This document shows, piece by piece, positions 43,603 to 52,344 of a stretch of DNA of 64,000 bases. Below the pieces are notes generated by a model. That model saw only the letters and a program-made list of their open reading frames with translations, was not told the origin of the DNA and did not search any database. This DNA is from Rubrivivax sp. (GTDB lineage Bacteria > Pseudomonadota > Gammaproteobacteria > Burkholderiales > Burkholderiaceae_C): contig JAEUPB010000098.1 of NCBI GenBank assembly GCA_016789955.1, positions 1 through 64,000 on the forward strand. Direction: 5' to 3'. Position 1 is the first letter of the stretch. Each line of letters starts with the position of its first letter. Position numbers and translations under genes: made by a program.

Positions 43603-44454
43603 ATGCGCATCGAGATCGCCCCCGGCATCCGCCTCTACATCGACGTCGACGGCCCCGGCCTCGTGCCCGACGGCCCCCGCATGCGCGAGCGCCCCGTGCT
43701 GCTGCTGCTGCACGGTGGGCCGGGCTTCGACCATGCGAGCTTCAAGCCGCTGTTCGGCACGCTCACCGACCTGGCGCAGGTGGTCTACGTCGACCACCGC
43801 GGCCATGGCCGCAGCGACCGCCGGCCCCACAGCGAGTGGAACCTCGACACGTTCGCCGACGACGTGGTGCGGCTGTGCGATGCGCTGGGCATCGTCAAGC
43901 CCGTGGTGCTCGGCCAGAGCTACGGCGGCTTCGTCGCGCAGCGCTACCTGGCGCGGCACCCGGACCACCCGGCACGCGTGATCCTGTCCAGTACCAGCCA
44001 CCACTACGGCCTGGCGCGCAAGCTGGCGATGTTCGAGCGGCTCGGCGGGCCGGCCGTGCGCGCCGCGGCCGAGGCGTTCTGGACCGATCCCGGCCCCGCC
44101 ACCTGGGCCGACTACGAACGGCTGTGCCGCCCTCACTACAACCCGACGCCGCAGGATCCCCGCGGCGACGCGAAGCAGCGCACGATCGCCGTCGACGAGA
44201 TCCTCTTCCACAGCGCGCGCCACGAGATGCCGACCATGGACCTGCGCCCCGGCCTGGCCGCGGTGCGCTGCCCGGTGCTGGTGATGCACGGCGAGGTGGA
44301 CCCGGTGACGCCGATCGAGGACGCCGAGGAGATCGTCGCCGCGCTGCCGCCGCAGTGGGTGCGCTTCGAGCGCTTCGCGAACGCCGGGCACGGCGCGTGG
44401 CGCGACCGGCCCGACGCGGCGCTGGCGGTGATCCGCGAGTTCGTGCGCGGCTGA
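43603..44454 (+). CDS. Alpha/beta hydrolase, proline iminopeptidase-like
   Basis: A 283-residue hydrolase with the oxyanion HGGPGFDHASF, the VDHRGHGRSDRR strand, the nucleophile elbow GQSYGG near residue 107, and a C-terminal NAGHGAW as the likely catalytic His. This pattern is that of the S33 / proline iminopeptidase branch, which also includes esterases and epoxide hydrolases. It is divergent from the HzsA-related gene. No cofactor or signal peptide is seen. Confidence 0.88.
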   Translation: MRIEIAPGIRLYIDVDGPGLVPDGPRMRERPVLLLLHGGPGFDHASFKPLFGTLTDLAQVVYVDHRGHGRSDRRPHSEWNLDTFADDVVRLCDALGIVKPVVLGQSYGGFVAQRYLARHPDHPARVILSSTSHHYGLARKLAMFERLGGPAVRAAAEAFWTDPGPATWADYERLCRPHYNPTPQDPRGDAKQRTIAVDEILFHSARHEMPTMDLRPGLAAVRCPVLVMHGEVDPVTPIEDAEEIVAALPPQWVRFERFANAGHGAWRDRPDAALAVIREFVRG

Positions 44455-44480
44455 AGCGCCGCGCACGTCAGCTCACGACG

Positions 44481-45629
44481 CTACAGCGGGGCGCCGTTGA
44501 AGGTGCCCGAGACCAGCTCGGTCTCGGAGGTGACGGTGGAGCCCTCGAACGCCCGATTGCGCACCGAGAGGCCCTTGCCGAAGATCACCCAGTTCAGGTT
44601 GTAGGCCCCGGCCACGACGGGCGAGGCTTCGCGGTACCGACAGGTGTCGTAGCTGCGACCCCGCACGGTGATCGTCTCGCGAGCCTCGTAGGTGAACACC
44701 TGCGTCGTGTCGAAGGAGGATGTCTGCGCCGGCTGGCCGGTGCTGGTGGTGGTCGACGTACCGCTGACCCGCTTGCTGAACGACTGCCCGAGCGCCAGGC
44801 CGTGCTCGCTGTTGAGGCTGGCCGGGTTGTAGACGGTGCGCGAGGAAGTACGGAAGGCCCCGAAGGAAGTCTCGCCGTCATCCCCCAGCGAAGCGACGAA
44901 GCCGCCGGCTGCCACCTGGTCGTAGGAGCGGGAGGTCGTCGTCGAGGTCTGCTGCGTTCCGGACACGGTGGCGACCTGCGTGATGGTGGACTGGGTGCGC
45001 ACCGCGGCCTGGCCCTCGAAGGTGTCGGCGGCCTCGACCACGAACTGCAGGTCGCTGGTGGCCGCGACCTCGCCCGTGGTCTCGTAGCGTGCCACCAGCC
45101 GGTTGCCGATCGTCAGCGCCTGCGCGGCCGGCATCGTGCAGCCGTTGAGCGGGCCGGGCGGGGTGGTGGTGCCGCCACACGAGCCCGGGTAGACGTTGCA
45201 GCTGTCGGCCCGGATCATCGGCTCGAACACCGACAGCGGGCCATAGCCCTGCAGCCCGCTGGTGAACGGCGCGAGCACGTAGACCTGGTTGGTGTTGTCC
45301 AGGCCCATGTAGGCATTCCGGCCCGGCACATAGCGCACGGTGAACAGCTTGCCTTCGTAGGGGATCGGGGCCGGGTAGTCGATGTAGCTGCCGCCGAGCA
45401 GGTCGGGGTACTTCCAGGCGGCCCAGTCGAAAAGCTCCTTGGCGCCGACGCTGGCCAGTGCCTGGGGGCGCTCGCGCGCGGCGGCCGGCGTGGCCGACAG
45501 CGCGACGGCCCGATCCTGGGAACGCGCGACGGCCGTGCGCTCGGCCTCGCCACCGCCGCCACAGGCGGCCAGCAGCAACGTCAACGCAGGCGCGCACGCG
45601 AGGCGGAGGGGAGGAGGAATCGAGGGCAT
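44481..45629 (-). CDS. Lipoprotein of unknown function with a shared WA-YP module
   Basis: A 382-residue predicted lipoprotein with lipobox LAAC (Cys23), then a Gly-rich spacer. Residues about 65-119 form a small module (LFDWAAWKYPDLL, VRYVPGRNAYMGL, QVYVL) that matches the C-terminal module of the HzsA-related protein by eye. The rest is Ser/Thr-rich and probably beta-structured. I do not recognise its function. GGAG lies before the ATG at 45629. An upstream extension of 34 codons in frame is unlikely to be translated. Confidence 0.75.
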   Translation of the reverse strand: MPSIPPPLRLACAPALTLLLAACGGGGEAERTAVARSQDRAVALSATPAAARERPQALASVGAKELFDWAAWKYPDLLGGSYIDYPAPIPYEGKLFTVRYVPGRNAYMGLDNTNQVYVLAPFTSGLQGYGPLSVFEPMIRADSCNVYPGSCGGTTTPPGPLNGCTMPAAQALTIGNRLVARYETTGEVAATSDLQFVVEAADTFEGQAAVRTQSTITQVATVSGTQQTSTTTSRSYDQVAAGGFVASLGDDGETSFGAFRTSSRTVYNPASLNSEHGLALGQSFSKRVSGTSTTTSTGQPAQTSSFDTTQVFTYEARETITVRGRSYDTCRYREASPVVAGAYNLNWVIFGKGLSVRNRAFEGSTVTSETELVSGTFNGAPL

Positions 45630-45767
45630 CGAGAGTCTCCGGCTGGCCGGCTCGGCGGCCCGGGAGCCGAAGATAGCACCGCCGGGAGCCGCGCCGGGTG
45701 ACCGTGCGCAAGAGCCTGGATCCGGCCGCACCCGACCGCGCCGTCACCGGGCATCCCCGGGGGCCGT

Positions 45768-45779
45768 GCACCCGGGTGC
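45768..45779. promoter_or_regulatory. Perfect 12-bp palindrome upstream of the SulP gene
   Basis: GCACCCGGGTGC lies 55-66 bases before the SulP start. It could be an operator or part of a terminator-like structure. No -10 element is evident. Confidence 0.25.
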
Positions 45780-45795
45780 GCCCTATCCTCGCGCG

Positions 45796-45837
45796 ATGAT
45801 CACCACCGCAGCGCTCGGACCGCAAGTTCGCCGGTGA
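45796..45837 (+). CDS. Possible 13-codon leader ORF coupled to SulP
   Basis: ATG at 45796 opens 13 sense codons ending in TGA at 45835-45837. The SulP gene starts with the GTG at 45834, so the two overlap as GTGA. Translation of the leader could couple initiation of the GTG start. The peptide (MITTAALGPQVRR) has no recognised function, and chance is a real alternative. Confidence 0.25.
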   Translation: MITTAALGPQVRR

Positions 45838-48086
45838 GTGCCGTCCCTGCCCCGCGGCCGGCGGCCCGCCCGTCCGACTGGCGCGGCGAGATCGCCGGGG
45901 CCTTCGCGGCCACGGCGGCGATGCTGCCGTTCGTGCTGTCGTTCGGCTTCATCGTGTACGGCGTGCTCGGCGACGCGGCCGCGCAGATCGGCCTGACCGC
46001 ATCGCTGGTGGCCGTGGTGATCGGCGGCGCGGTGGTGCTGCTGGCGGGCCGCGCGCGGTTGCCGGCCGGCTCGCCGAGCGCCTCGGCCTCGTTGATCCTC
46101 GGCGGCGCGGTGCTGGCATTGCTGCGCGACGGGGCGTTCGACCCGCGGCAGCCGATGGCGTTGACCACGCTGCTGGCGGCCACCGGCGCCACGGTGGTGG
46201 GCTCGGGGCTGCTGATGATCGTGCTCGGCCTGCTCGGCGCCGGCCGGCTGGTGCGCTACGTGCCGCAGCCGGTGCTGGCTGGCTTCATGAACGGCGTGGC
46301 GATCCTGATCGTGGTGTCGCAGGTGCCGCCCTTGCTCGGCCTGCCCGGCGGCCGCTGGGCCACCGAGGGCTTCAGCTCGCTGGCCGCATGGCAGGGCCCG
46401 GCGCTGGTCGTGGCCATCGGCACCGCGGCGCTGATGGCGGCGATCGGGCGCGGGTTTCCACGCCTGCCGGCGCCACTGGCCGCGATGGTGCTCGCCGGCG
46501 TGGCCGTGGGCCTGTGGCAGGCGCTGGGTGCGCCGGGCGGCACGGCGGCCGCGCTGCTGCGCATCGGCGACGTGGACGTGGCGCTGCCGCATGCCGGCAC
46601 GCTGGCGCCGTGGTGGGATGCGGCCGCCTTCGAGCGGCTGTGGCCGCACGCGCGCACGCTGGCCACCACGGCGGTGATCCTGGCGCTGATCGGCTCGCTC
46701 GAGTCGGTGCTCAACCTCGCCGCCGTCGACCAGCTGACCGACGAGCGCACGCCGCCCGACCGCGAGCTGGTGGCGGTGGGCCTGGCCAACGTCGCCAGCG
46801 GCGCGCTCGGCGGATTGCCGCTGGTGTACCTGCGGTTGCGCGCCGCGGCCACGTGGAACGGCGGCGGCCACGGGCCGCGCGCGCTGTGGGTCGGCACGCT
46901 GCTGCTGGTGCTGGTGTTCACGCTGGCGCTGTCGCTGGTGGCGCGGCTGTCCACCGCGGTGGTGGCTGGCGTGGTGGTGATGCTCGCGTGGTCGCTGGTG
47001 GACCGCTGGACGCGCCAGCTCGTGCGGCGCTGGTGGCAGGGTGACCGCAGCGCCGCGCTGCACGGCAACCTCGCCGTGGTGGCGCTGGTGGGCCTGGCCA
47101 CGCTGGCCTGGGGCTTCGTGGCGGGCGTGGGCGCGGGCGTGGTGGTCTCGGTGGTGCTGTTCGTGCGTGCGATGAACCGGCAGCTGGTGCGAGCGCGATG
47201 GCTGGCCACGCAGTTGCCGAGCCGGCGCGTGCATGCCCCGGCCGACGAGGCGCTGCTGGCGCCGCGGCGCGAGCGCATCGAGGTGATCGAACTCGAAGGC
47301 GCGCTGTTCTTCGGCAGCGCCGAGCGGCTGATCGACGAGGCCGAGCGGCTGCCGCCGGGGCTGACCGACCTGATCGTCGACCTGCGCCGCGTCTCGACCA
47401 TCGACGCCTCGGGCGCGATGGCGCTGGCGCAGCTCGTGCAGCGCGTGTCGCGACAGGGCGTGATCCTGCGCCTGTCGGGCGTGCAGCCCGACGACCCGCG
47501 CGGGCAGGCGCTGGCCTCGCATGGCGTCGCCCTGTCCGCGGCCGACGGCGGCTCGGCGCGTGGGGTGCTGCGCAGCCACCCCGACCTCGACCGCGCCATC
47601 GAGGCCTGCGAATTCGACGTGCTGATGTCGGAGGCCTCGGTGCGTGCGCGCGGTGGCGTGGCGCTGACCGAGTGCCACCTGTACGCCGGCCTCGACGCCC
47701 GCGAAGCCGCGGTGCTCACCGCGCTGCTGCGGCAGCGCCGCCTGGCCGCGGGCGAGCGGCTGTTCGCGCAAGGCGACCCGGGCCTCGCGTTGTACGTGCT
47801 CACCGCCGGATCGGTGAGCGTGGTGGACGCCGTGCGCGGCCAGCGCTTCGCGAGCTTCTCGCCGGGCATGTGCTTCGGCGAGACCGCGGTGCTCGACGGC
47901 GGCGGCCGCACCGCCGACGCGGTGGCCGACGAACCGAGCATCGTGCACGAGCTCTCGGTGCAGGCCTGCACCGAACTCGAGCGCACCGAGCCGGCGCTCG
48001 CGGCCAAGGTCTACCGCAACCTCGCCACGCACCTGTCGCAGCGGCTGCGCGCCGCGGCGGCGGGGTGGCGGCACGCGGCGTCGTAG
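45834..48086 (+). CDS. SulP anion transporter-like protein fused to STAS and cyclic-nucleotide-binding domains
   Basis: A 750-residue fusion. Residues about 20-440 carry ten or more hydrophobic segments of the SulP/SLC26 fold, including GRARLPAGSPSASASLILGG. Residues about 485-570 form a STAS domain (IEVIELEGALFFGSAERLI, DASGAMALAQLV). Residues about 615-735 form a cyclic-nucleotide-binding jelly roll (RRLAAGERLFAQGDPGLALYVL, FSPGMCFGETAVLDGG; the FGE motif of the phosphate-binding cassette is intact, followed by TA rather than RA). It is probably a sulphate, bicarbonate or dicarboxylate transporter gated by a cyclic nucleotide. The start is GTG. Confidence 0.88.
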   Translation: MSAVPAPRPAARPSDWRGEIAGAFAATAAMLPFVLSFGFIVYGVLGDAAAQIGLTASLVAVVIGGAVVLLAGRARLPAGSPSASASLILGGAVLALLRDGAFDPRQPMALTTLLAATGATVVGSGLLMIVLGLLGAGRLVRYVPQPVLAGFMNGVAILIVVSQVPPLLGLPGGRWATEGFSSLAAWQGPALVVAIGTAALMAAIGRGFPRLPAPLAAMVLAGVAVGLWQALGAPGGTAAALLRIGDVDVALPHAGTLAPWWDAAAFERLWPHARTLATTAVILALIGSLESVLNLAAVDQLTDERTPPDRELVAVGLANVASGALGGLPLVYLRLRAAATWNGGGHGPRALWVGTLLLVLVFTLALSLVARLSTAVVAGVVVMLAWSLVDRWTRQLVRRWWQGDRSAALHGNLAVVALVGLATLAWGFVAGVGAGVVVSVVLFVRAMNRQLVRARWLATQLPSRRVHAPADEALLAPRRERIEVIELEGALFFGSAERLIDEAERLPPGLTDLIVDLRRVSTIDASGAMALAQLVQRVSRQGVILRLSGVQPDDPRGQALASHGVALSAADGGSARGVLRSHPDLDRAIEACEFDVLMSEASVRARGGVALTECHLYAGLDAREAAVLTALLRQRRLAAGERLFAQGDPGLALYVLTAGSVSVVDAVRGQRFASFSPGMCFGETAVLDGGGRTADAVADEPSIVHELSVQACTELERTEPALAAKVYRNLATHLSQRLRAAAAGWRHAAS

Positions 48087-48098
48087 GCGTCGTAGGCG
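48081..48098. repeat. Tandem 9-bp repeat across the SulP stop
   Basis: TCGTAGGCG is repeated twice in tandem. The stop codon of the SulP gene lies in the first copy. Copy-number slippage here would not change the SulP product. Confidence 0.7.
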
Positions 48099-48114
48099 TC
48101 TGCGCGGCGACGGA

Positions 48115-48762
48115 TCAGAACACGCGGTGGCGCAGGTAGGCCGCCTGTGGATCTTCCCCGGCGCGGATCGCCTGCACCATCGCGCCTTCGGTGGCCATCT
48201 TGGCCTCGGCGGCGGAGATCACGGCCTCCGCGTGCGCCACCGGAATCAGCACGATGCCGTCCCGGTCGGCGATGACGTAGTCGTCGGGCTGCACCGGCGT
48301 GCCGCCGATGGCCACCGGCTCGCCGTAGGCCTCGGGCCGCCAGGCGCAGACGATGTCGATCGGCGTGGCGTAGCGCGCGAACACCGGGAAGCCGAGGTCG
48401 GCGATGGCCTGCAGGTCGCGGCAGCCGCCGTCGACGATGTAGCCGCGCGTGCCCTTGATCTGCAGCGCCTCGGCCGAGAGCCCGCCGAACAGCGCGCGCA
48501 CGTCGTCCTGCGGCTGGCACACCACCACGTGGCCCGGCGGCGCCTTCGACAGCAGCCCGGCCCATTCGTAGAGCGAGGTGTGCTTGTCCATCGTCGGGTC
48601 GGGTCGGCCGCGCACGGTGTAGACGGGGCCGGCACAACGCATCGTGCGCTCGATGCCGGTGATGGTGCGCGGCAGCACGCGCAGCGGCAGCCCGAGGTCC
48701 TTCATCACGTCGTGCACCACCGAGCTGTGGCAGGCCTGCAGGCGATCGGCCAGGGTCGTCAT
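48115..48762 (-). CDS. RraA/HMG-aldolase family protein
   Basis: A 215-residue protein of the RraA/4-hydroxy-4-methyl-2-oxoglutarate aldolase fold. The family's GGCRDLQ motif (residues about 112-118) aligns with the GxxRD active-site loop, and DRDGIVLIPVAHA is near the C-terminus. Members cleave 4-hydroxy-2-oxo acids or bind RNase E. Placed at the end of a hydroxyproline-type catabolic operon, it is more likely a lyase acting on a hydroxy-oxo acid. Confidence 0.87.
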   Translation of the reverse strand: MTTLADRLQACHSSVVHDVMKDLGLPLRVLPRTITGIERTMRCAGPVYTVRGRPDPTMDKHTSLYEWAGLLSKAPPGHVVVCQPQDDVRALFGGLSAEALQIKGTRGYIVDGGCRDLQAIADLGFPVFARYATPIDIVCAWRPEAYGEPVAIGGTPVQPDDYVIADRDGIVLIPVAHAEAVISAAEAKMATEGAMVQAIRAGEDPQAAYLRHRVF

Positions 48763-48790
48763 CGGGTTTCCTCCTTCACGGCGTGCCGCG

Positions 48791-49465
48791 TCACTTCCAC
48801 GCGAACACCGGTTGCTCGAAGTGCGCCACGCGCGTCGGTCGGCCGGCGATCAGCACCTCGCGGAACTGGTAGATCAGCGCCGCGGTGGGCGCGGCGATCC
48901 ACGCGCGCCCCACCGGCATGCGCAGCACCGGGTGCTCGCTCTGCGGGATGCGGTTGAGCAGCGGCGCATCCTCGCGCATGAACTCGGCCACCGGGATGCG
49001 GTGCACGCTGCGCACCTCCTCCGGGTTGGGCGCGAGCGTGTCGGCGCGGCCGGCCCACACCACCACCGGCGTGATGGCGTAGCCCGAGCGCGTGGCGTAG
49101 GTGTCCAGCCGCCCGAGCACGGCCGACGGGTCGAGGTGCAGCCCCACCTCCTCGCGCAGCTCGCGCAGCGCAGCCTCCTCGGCGGTCTCGCGCGGGTCGA
49201 TGCGGCCGCCGGGCAGCGCCCACTGGCCGGCATGCGCGCGCAGCGTGTCGGCGCGGCGCGTCAGCAGCAGCGCGGCGTCGACGCTCCAGGCTGCCGGCAC
49301 GGGCAGGTCGGGCAACGCGGCGCCGGTGCCTTCCTCGATCACCACCAGCGCCACCGCCGCCTGGCGCAGCGCGGCGTCCTGCGGTGCGTGCACGGGCCAC
49401 TCGGCCAGCCGCTGCCGCAGCCGCTCGCGCAGCGCGGTGTCGGCCACCAGCGGCAGGCTGCTCAC
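48791..49465 (-). CDS. NUDIX hydrolase
   Basis: A 224-residue protein starting with GTG that overlaps the upstream binding-protein stop (GTGA). A complete Nudix box runs from G87 to L109 (G-x5-E-x7-REL-x-EE-x-GL). The WALPGGRI segment precedes it. A CoA-pyrophosphatase or ADP-ribose role is possible, but substrate is not decided. It sits in the long minus-strand transport operon, an unusual place. Confidence 0.9.
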   Translation of the reverse strand: MSSLPLVADTALRERLRQRLAEWPVHAPQDAALRQAAVALVVIEEGTGAALPDLPVPAAWSVDAALLLTRRADTLRAHAGQWALPGGRIDPRETAEEAALRELREEVGLHLDPSAVLGRLDTYATRSGYAITPVVVWAGRADTLAPNPEEVRSVHRIPVAEFMREDAPLLNRIPQSEHPVLRMPVGRAWIAAPTAALIYQFREVLIAGRPTRVAHFEQPVFAWK

Positions 49466-51303
49466 GCGGACGCCCGGGCGAACTGCTCGGGGTCGATGTC
49501 CACGTAGCGCCACCACGAGTACAGGAACGGGTGCGGCCGGTAGCCCACGAACCAGGGCTGCGTGAGCGTCAGCGCCAGCCGGTGCACCTGCGCCTTCATC
49601 GGCATGTAGGCCACCAGCAGCCGGTTGGCCTCGTCGAAGGCGGCCTGCCGATCCGGGCCGTCGGGCAACTGCTGGATGCGCTCGTAGATGCGGTTGAACT
49701 GCGGCAGGTCGAAGCGGCACAGGTTGTCGGCACCCTTGGCGCCGCCGAACGCCGTGGCCAGGATGTCCTGGCTGTCCGGCGAGCCTGCGGTATTGCCGAG
49801 GAACCACATCTGCAGCTTGCCGGCACGCGCGCTCTTGAGCTGCTCGGGCCACTGGCCGATGCCGAACTTCAGCCGCACGCCCACGGCATCGAGCCCCTTC
49901 TTCCACATCTCGGCGAACTGCCGGTTGGCGTCACCGGGGTTGATGTGCAGCTCGAGCTCCAGCCGCGAGCCGTCGGGGCGTTCGCGCCAGCCGTCGCCGT
50001 CGACATCGCGGTAGCCGTACAGATCGAGCAGCGCGCGCGCGCGGGCCGGGCTGTACTCGCTCATCTCGCTGCGCCAGTCGCTGCGGTAGCCGAAGGTCTG
50101 CGGCACCGAGAGCGCCTGCGCCGGGATCGCGAGGTGCTTGCGCAGCAGCCGGATCTCGGAGTCGGTGTCGTAGGCCAGCGAGATCGCACGGCGCAGCGCC
50201 ACCTGCTCGGGCGTGTAGCCGCCGACGACCGGATCCTCCATGTTGAAGTAGGTGTAGGCGATGTCGGCACGCGGCATGCGGTGCACGCGCAGTCCGCGCG
50301 CCGCCAGGTTGGGCGCGAGCTTGCCTCCGGGCACGGCCACGGTGGCGAACTCGTAGGGCACGCCGGTGAACTCGAACTGGTTGGCCAGGAACGACAGCCA
50401 CAGCGGCTGCGATTGCTCGATGATCGAGATCTCCACGCGGTCGACCATCGGCAGCTTGCGGCCCTTCAGCTGCGCGGCGATGGGGCGCGCGATGTCGTCG
50501 TCGCCCGACTCGTCGTAGACCTCGTCGCGGAAGCGTAGGTTGCGCTCGAGCGCGATGAACGACGAGCGCCGCCATTGCGCCAGCCGGAACGGGCCCGTGC
50601 CCACCGGGTGCTCGCCGGTGGCGTCGCCGTAGCGCTCGACCACCTCGCGCGCCACCACCCCCGAGACGCCCGGGTGCGCCAGCAGGTACGAGAAGCGCGG
50701 GCTGGGCCGCTCCAGCGCGATCTGCAGCGTGTAGCGGTCGGGCGTGACCAGGCCGTCGATGGGCGCGTCGTAGTCGAAGGGCTTGCCGCTGTCCACCGCG
50801 CGCTTGCGCAGCGCCTCCAGTCCTGCGATGCGTTCGTCGCGCAGGCCGTTGTAGCGCGGACTCTTCCAGCGCGGGTCGAAGTGGCGCTTCAGGCTGTAGG
50901 CGAGGTCGGCCGCGGTGAGTTCGCGCGGCTGCCCGCCGAACGCAGCATCGTCGGCAAAGAGGATGCCGGGGCGCAGGCGCAGCGTGTACCGCTGGAAGTC
51001 GGCGCTGACCTCGGGCAGGCCGGTGGTGAGCTGCGGCTTGATCTTCACCGGCCGCGCCAGGTAGTCGTAGGTCAGCGGCGATTCGAAGATGTTGCCGACG
51101 ACGCCGGTGGAGTAGATGTCGGAGACCTGTGCCGGATCGAAGTTGGTCTCGGCGATCGGGAACGAGTAGCGCAGCACCTTCGCCCGCGCCGAGGCAGGAG
51201 CCGCGGCAACGGCCGCAGGCATCGCCAGCGTCGCGGCGGCGGCGCCGATGCGGCGCAACGCGTCGCGGCGCTCGGACGGTTGGGGCACCCGCAGATCGTC
51301 CAT
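49462..51303 (-). CDS. Family 5 (oligopeptide/opine-type) ABC solute-binding protein
   Basis: A 613-residue periplasmic receptor of the DppA/OppA superfamily. It has a signal peptide with an RRIG start ending near ASARA, the family start LRYSFPIAETNFDPAQ, and segments such as AADLAYSLKRHFDP and EHPVGTGPFRLAQW. Cognate Dpp/Opp permease genes are not in the window. It follows the family 1 binding protein gene by 3 bases, so the transporter operon encodes two quite different receptors. Peptide, opine or hydroxy-amino-acid binding is possible. Confidence 0.92.
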   Translation of the reverse strand: MDDLRVPQPSERRDALRRIGAAAATLAMPAAVAAAPASARAKVLRYSFPIAETNFDPAQVSDIYSTGVVGNIFESPLTYDYLARPVKIKPQLTTGLPEVSADFQRYTLRLRPGILFADDAAFGGQPRELTAADLAYSLKRHFDPRWKSPRYNGLRDERIAGLEALRKRAVDSGKPFDYDAPIDGLVTPDRYTLQIALERPSPRFSYLLAHPGVSGVVAREVVERYGDATGEHPVGTGPFRLAQWRRSSFIALERNLRFRDEVYDESGDDDIARPIAAQLKGRKLPMVDRVEISIIEQSQPLWLSFLANQFEFTGVPYEFATVAVPGGKLAPNLAARGLRVHRMPRADIAYTYFNMEDPVVGGYTPEQVALRRAISLAYDTDSEIRLLRKHLAIPAQALSVPQTFGYRSDWRSEMSEYSPARARALLDLYGYRDVDGDGWRERPDGSRLELELHINPGDANRQFAEMWKKGLDAVGVRLKFGIGQWPEQLKSARAGKLQMWFLGNTAGSPDSQDILATAFGGAKGADNLCRFDLPQFNRIYERIQQLPDGPDRQAAFDEANRLLVAYMPMKAQVHRLALTLTQPWFVGYRPHPFLYSWWRYVDIDPEQFARASA

Positions 51304-51306
51304 GGC

Positions 51307-52311
51307 TCAGTTGCCCGATGCCGCGGCCAACGCCTGCCAGCGCTTGAGGAAGTCGGCGCGCTTTGCGGCGGCTTCGTCCTCGTCGATCGGAAACACCTTG
51401 ATGCTGCCCAGCGCCGGCAGCTGCACGAGCTTGGAGACGTCGATGTCGCTGCGCGCCGGGCGGCGGAAGGCGGCCAGCAGCAGCTCGGTCTGCGCCTCCT
51501 TGCTCAGCAGGTGGTCGCAGACCTTCTTCGCCAGCTCGCCGGCCGGCGCGCCCTTGATCAGCGCGAAGAACTCGGGCGTCGTGAAGGTGCCGTCGCTGGG
51601 GTAGACGAGGCTGATCTCCTTTTGCCCGCCGGCCACGTAGGCGTAGGCGTTGGACTCGAACGTCAGGCCCACCGGGAACTCGCCCTGCCCGACGCTGCGC
51701 AGCACGGTGGCCGCGGCGCTGGTCACCTTCACCTGGCCGGCCAGGCGCTTGAGCCCATCGGCGCCCAGCATCTTCTCCACGCCCCACAGGATCGTCAGCG
51801 CCGTGCTGCTGTTGGCGGGGTCGGCGATGATGATCTTGCCCTTGAAGCGGGCGTCCATCAGGTCGGCCCAGGTCTTCGGCGCCGCGCCGCCGCCGAGCTG
51901 CTTGGTGTTGACCATCGCCACCGCCACGTGCACGTTGGCCGCCGACCACAGGTTCTGCGGGTGGTGCAGCGCGGCGGGAATGGCCGAGAGCTCCGGCGAG
52001 CGGTACGGCTCGAGCAACGCCTTGAACGCGCCCAGCGTGTTGGCCGAGCTGCTCCAGAAGATGTCGCCCTGCGGCTTGGCGGCCTCGGCCTCCAGCCGCC
52101 GCAGCAGCTGCCCCGAGCCGCCGGTGATGGCCGAGAGCTTCACGCCGGGTAGCCGCTTGCCCGCGGTCTCGACCACCGCCTCGAAGGCCTGCTGGTTGTT
52201 GGACGTGTAGATGACGACGCTGCCCGACTGCGCGCGAACAAGGCCGACGGGCAGCACGAGCGAGGCGCCCAGGCCGGCGACGGCGGTGCGGCGGTTGACG
52301 GGATGGGTCAT
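51307..52311 (-). CDS. ABC transporter solute-binding protein, iron/organic-acid (FbpA-like) type
   Basis: A 334-residue binding protein. Signal peptide with RRTAVAG near the start, cleaved near VRAQ. The mature part begins SGSVVIYTSNNQQAFEAVV, the hallmark of the FbpA/2-aminoethylphosphonate-type receptors. The TyrTyr iron-ligand pair of true FbpA is not evident, so it may bind a small organic molecule. It is the receptor for the permease and ATPase encoded just upstream. Confidence 0.9.
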   Translation of the reverse strand: MTHPVNRRTAVAGLGASLVLPVGLVRAQSGSVVIYTSNNQQAFEAVVETAGKRLPGVKLSAITGGSGQLLRRLEAEAAKPQGDIFWSSSANTLGAFKALLEPYRSPELSAIPAALHHPQNLWSAANVHVAVAMVNTKQLGGGAAPKTWADLMDARFKGKIIIADPANSSTALTILWGVEKMLGADGLKRLAGQVKVTSAAATVLRSVGQGEFPVGLTFESNAYAYVAGGQKEISLVYPSDGTFTTPEFFALIKGAPAGELAKKVCDHLLSKEAQTELLLAAFRRPARSDIDVSKLVQLPALGSIKVFPIDEDEAAAKRADFLKRWQALAAASGN

Positions 52312-52344
52312 GCGGTCTCTCCTGCGGACGGTTGGTACGGGAAC

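Noticed and set aside
48081-48098. CRISPR-like repeat
   Set aside because: Only two 9-bp tandem copies without spacers.
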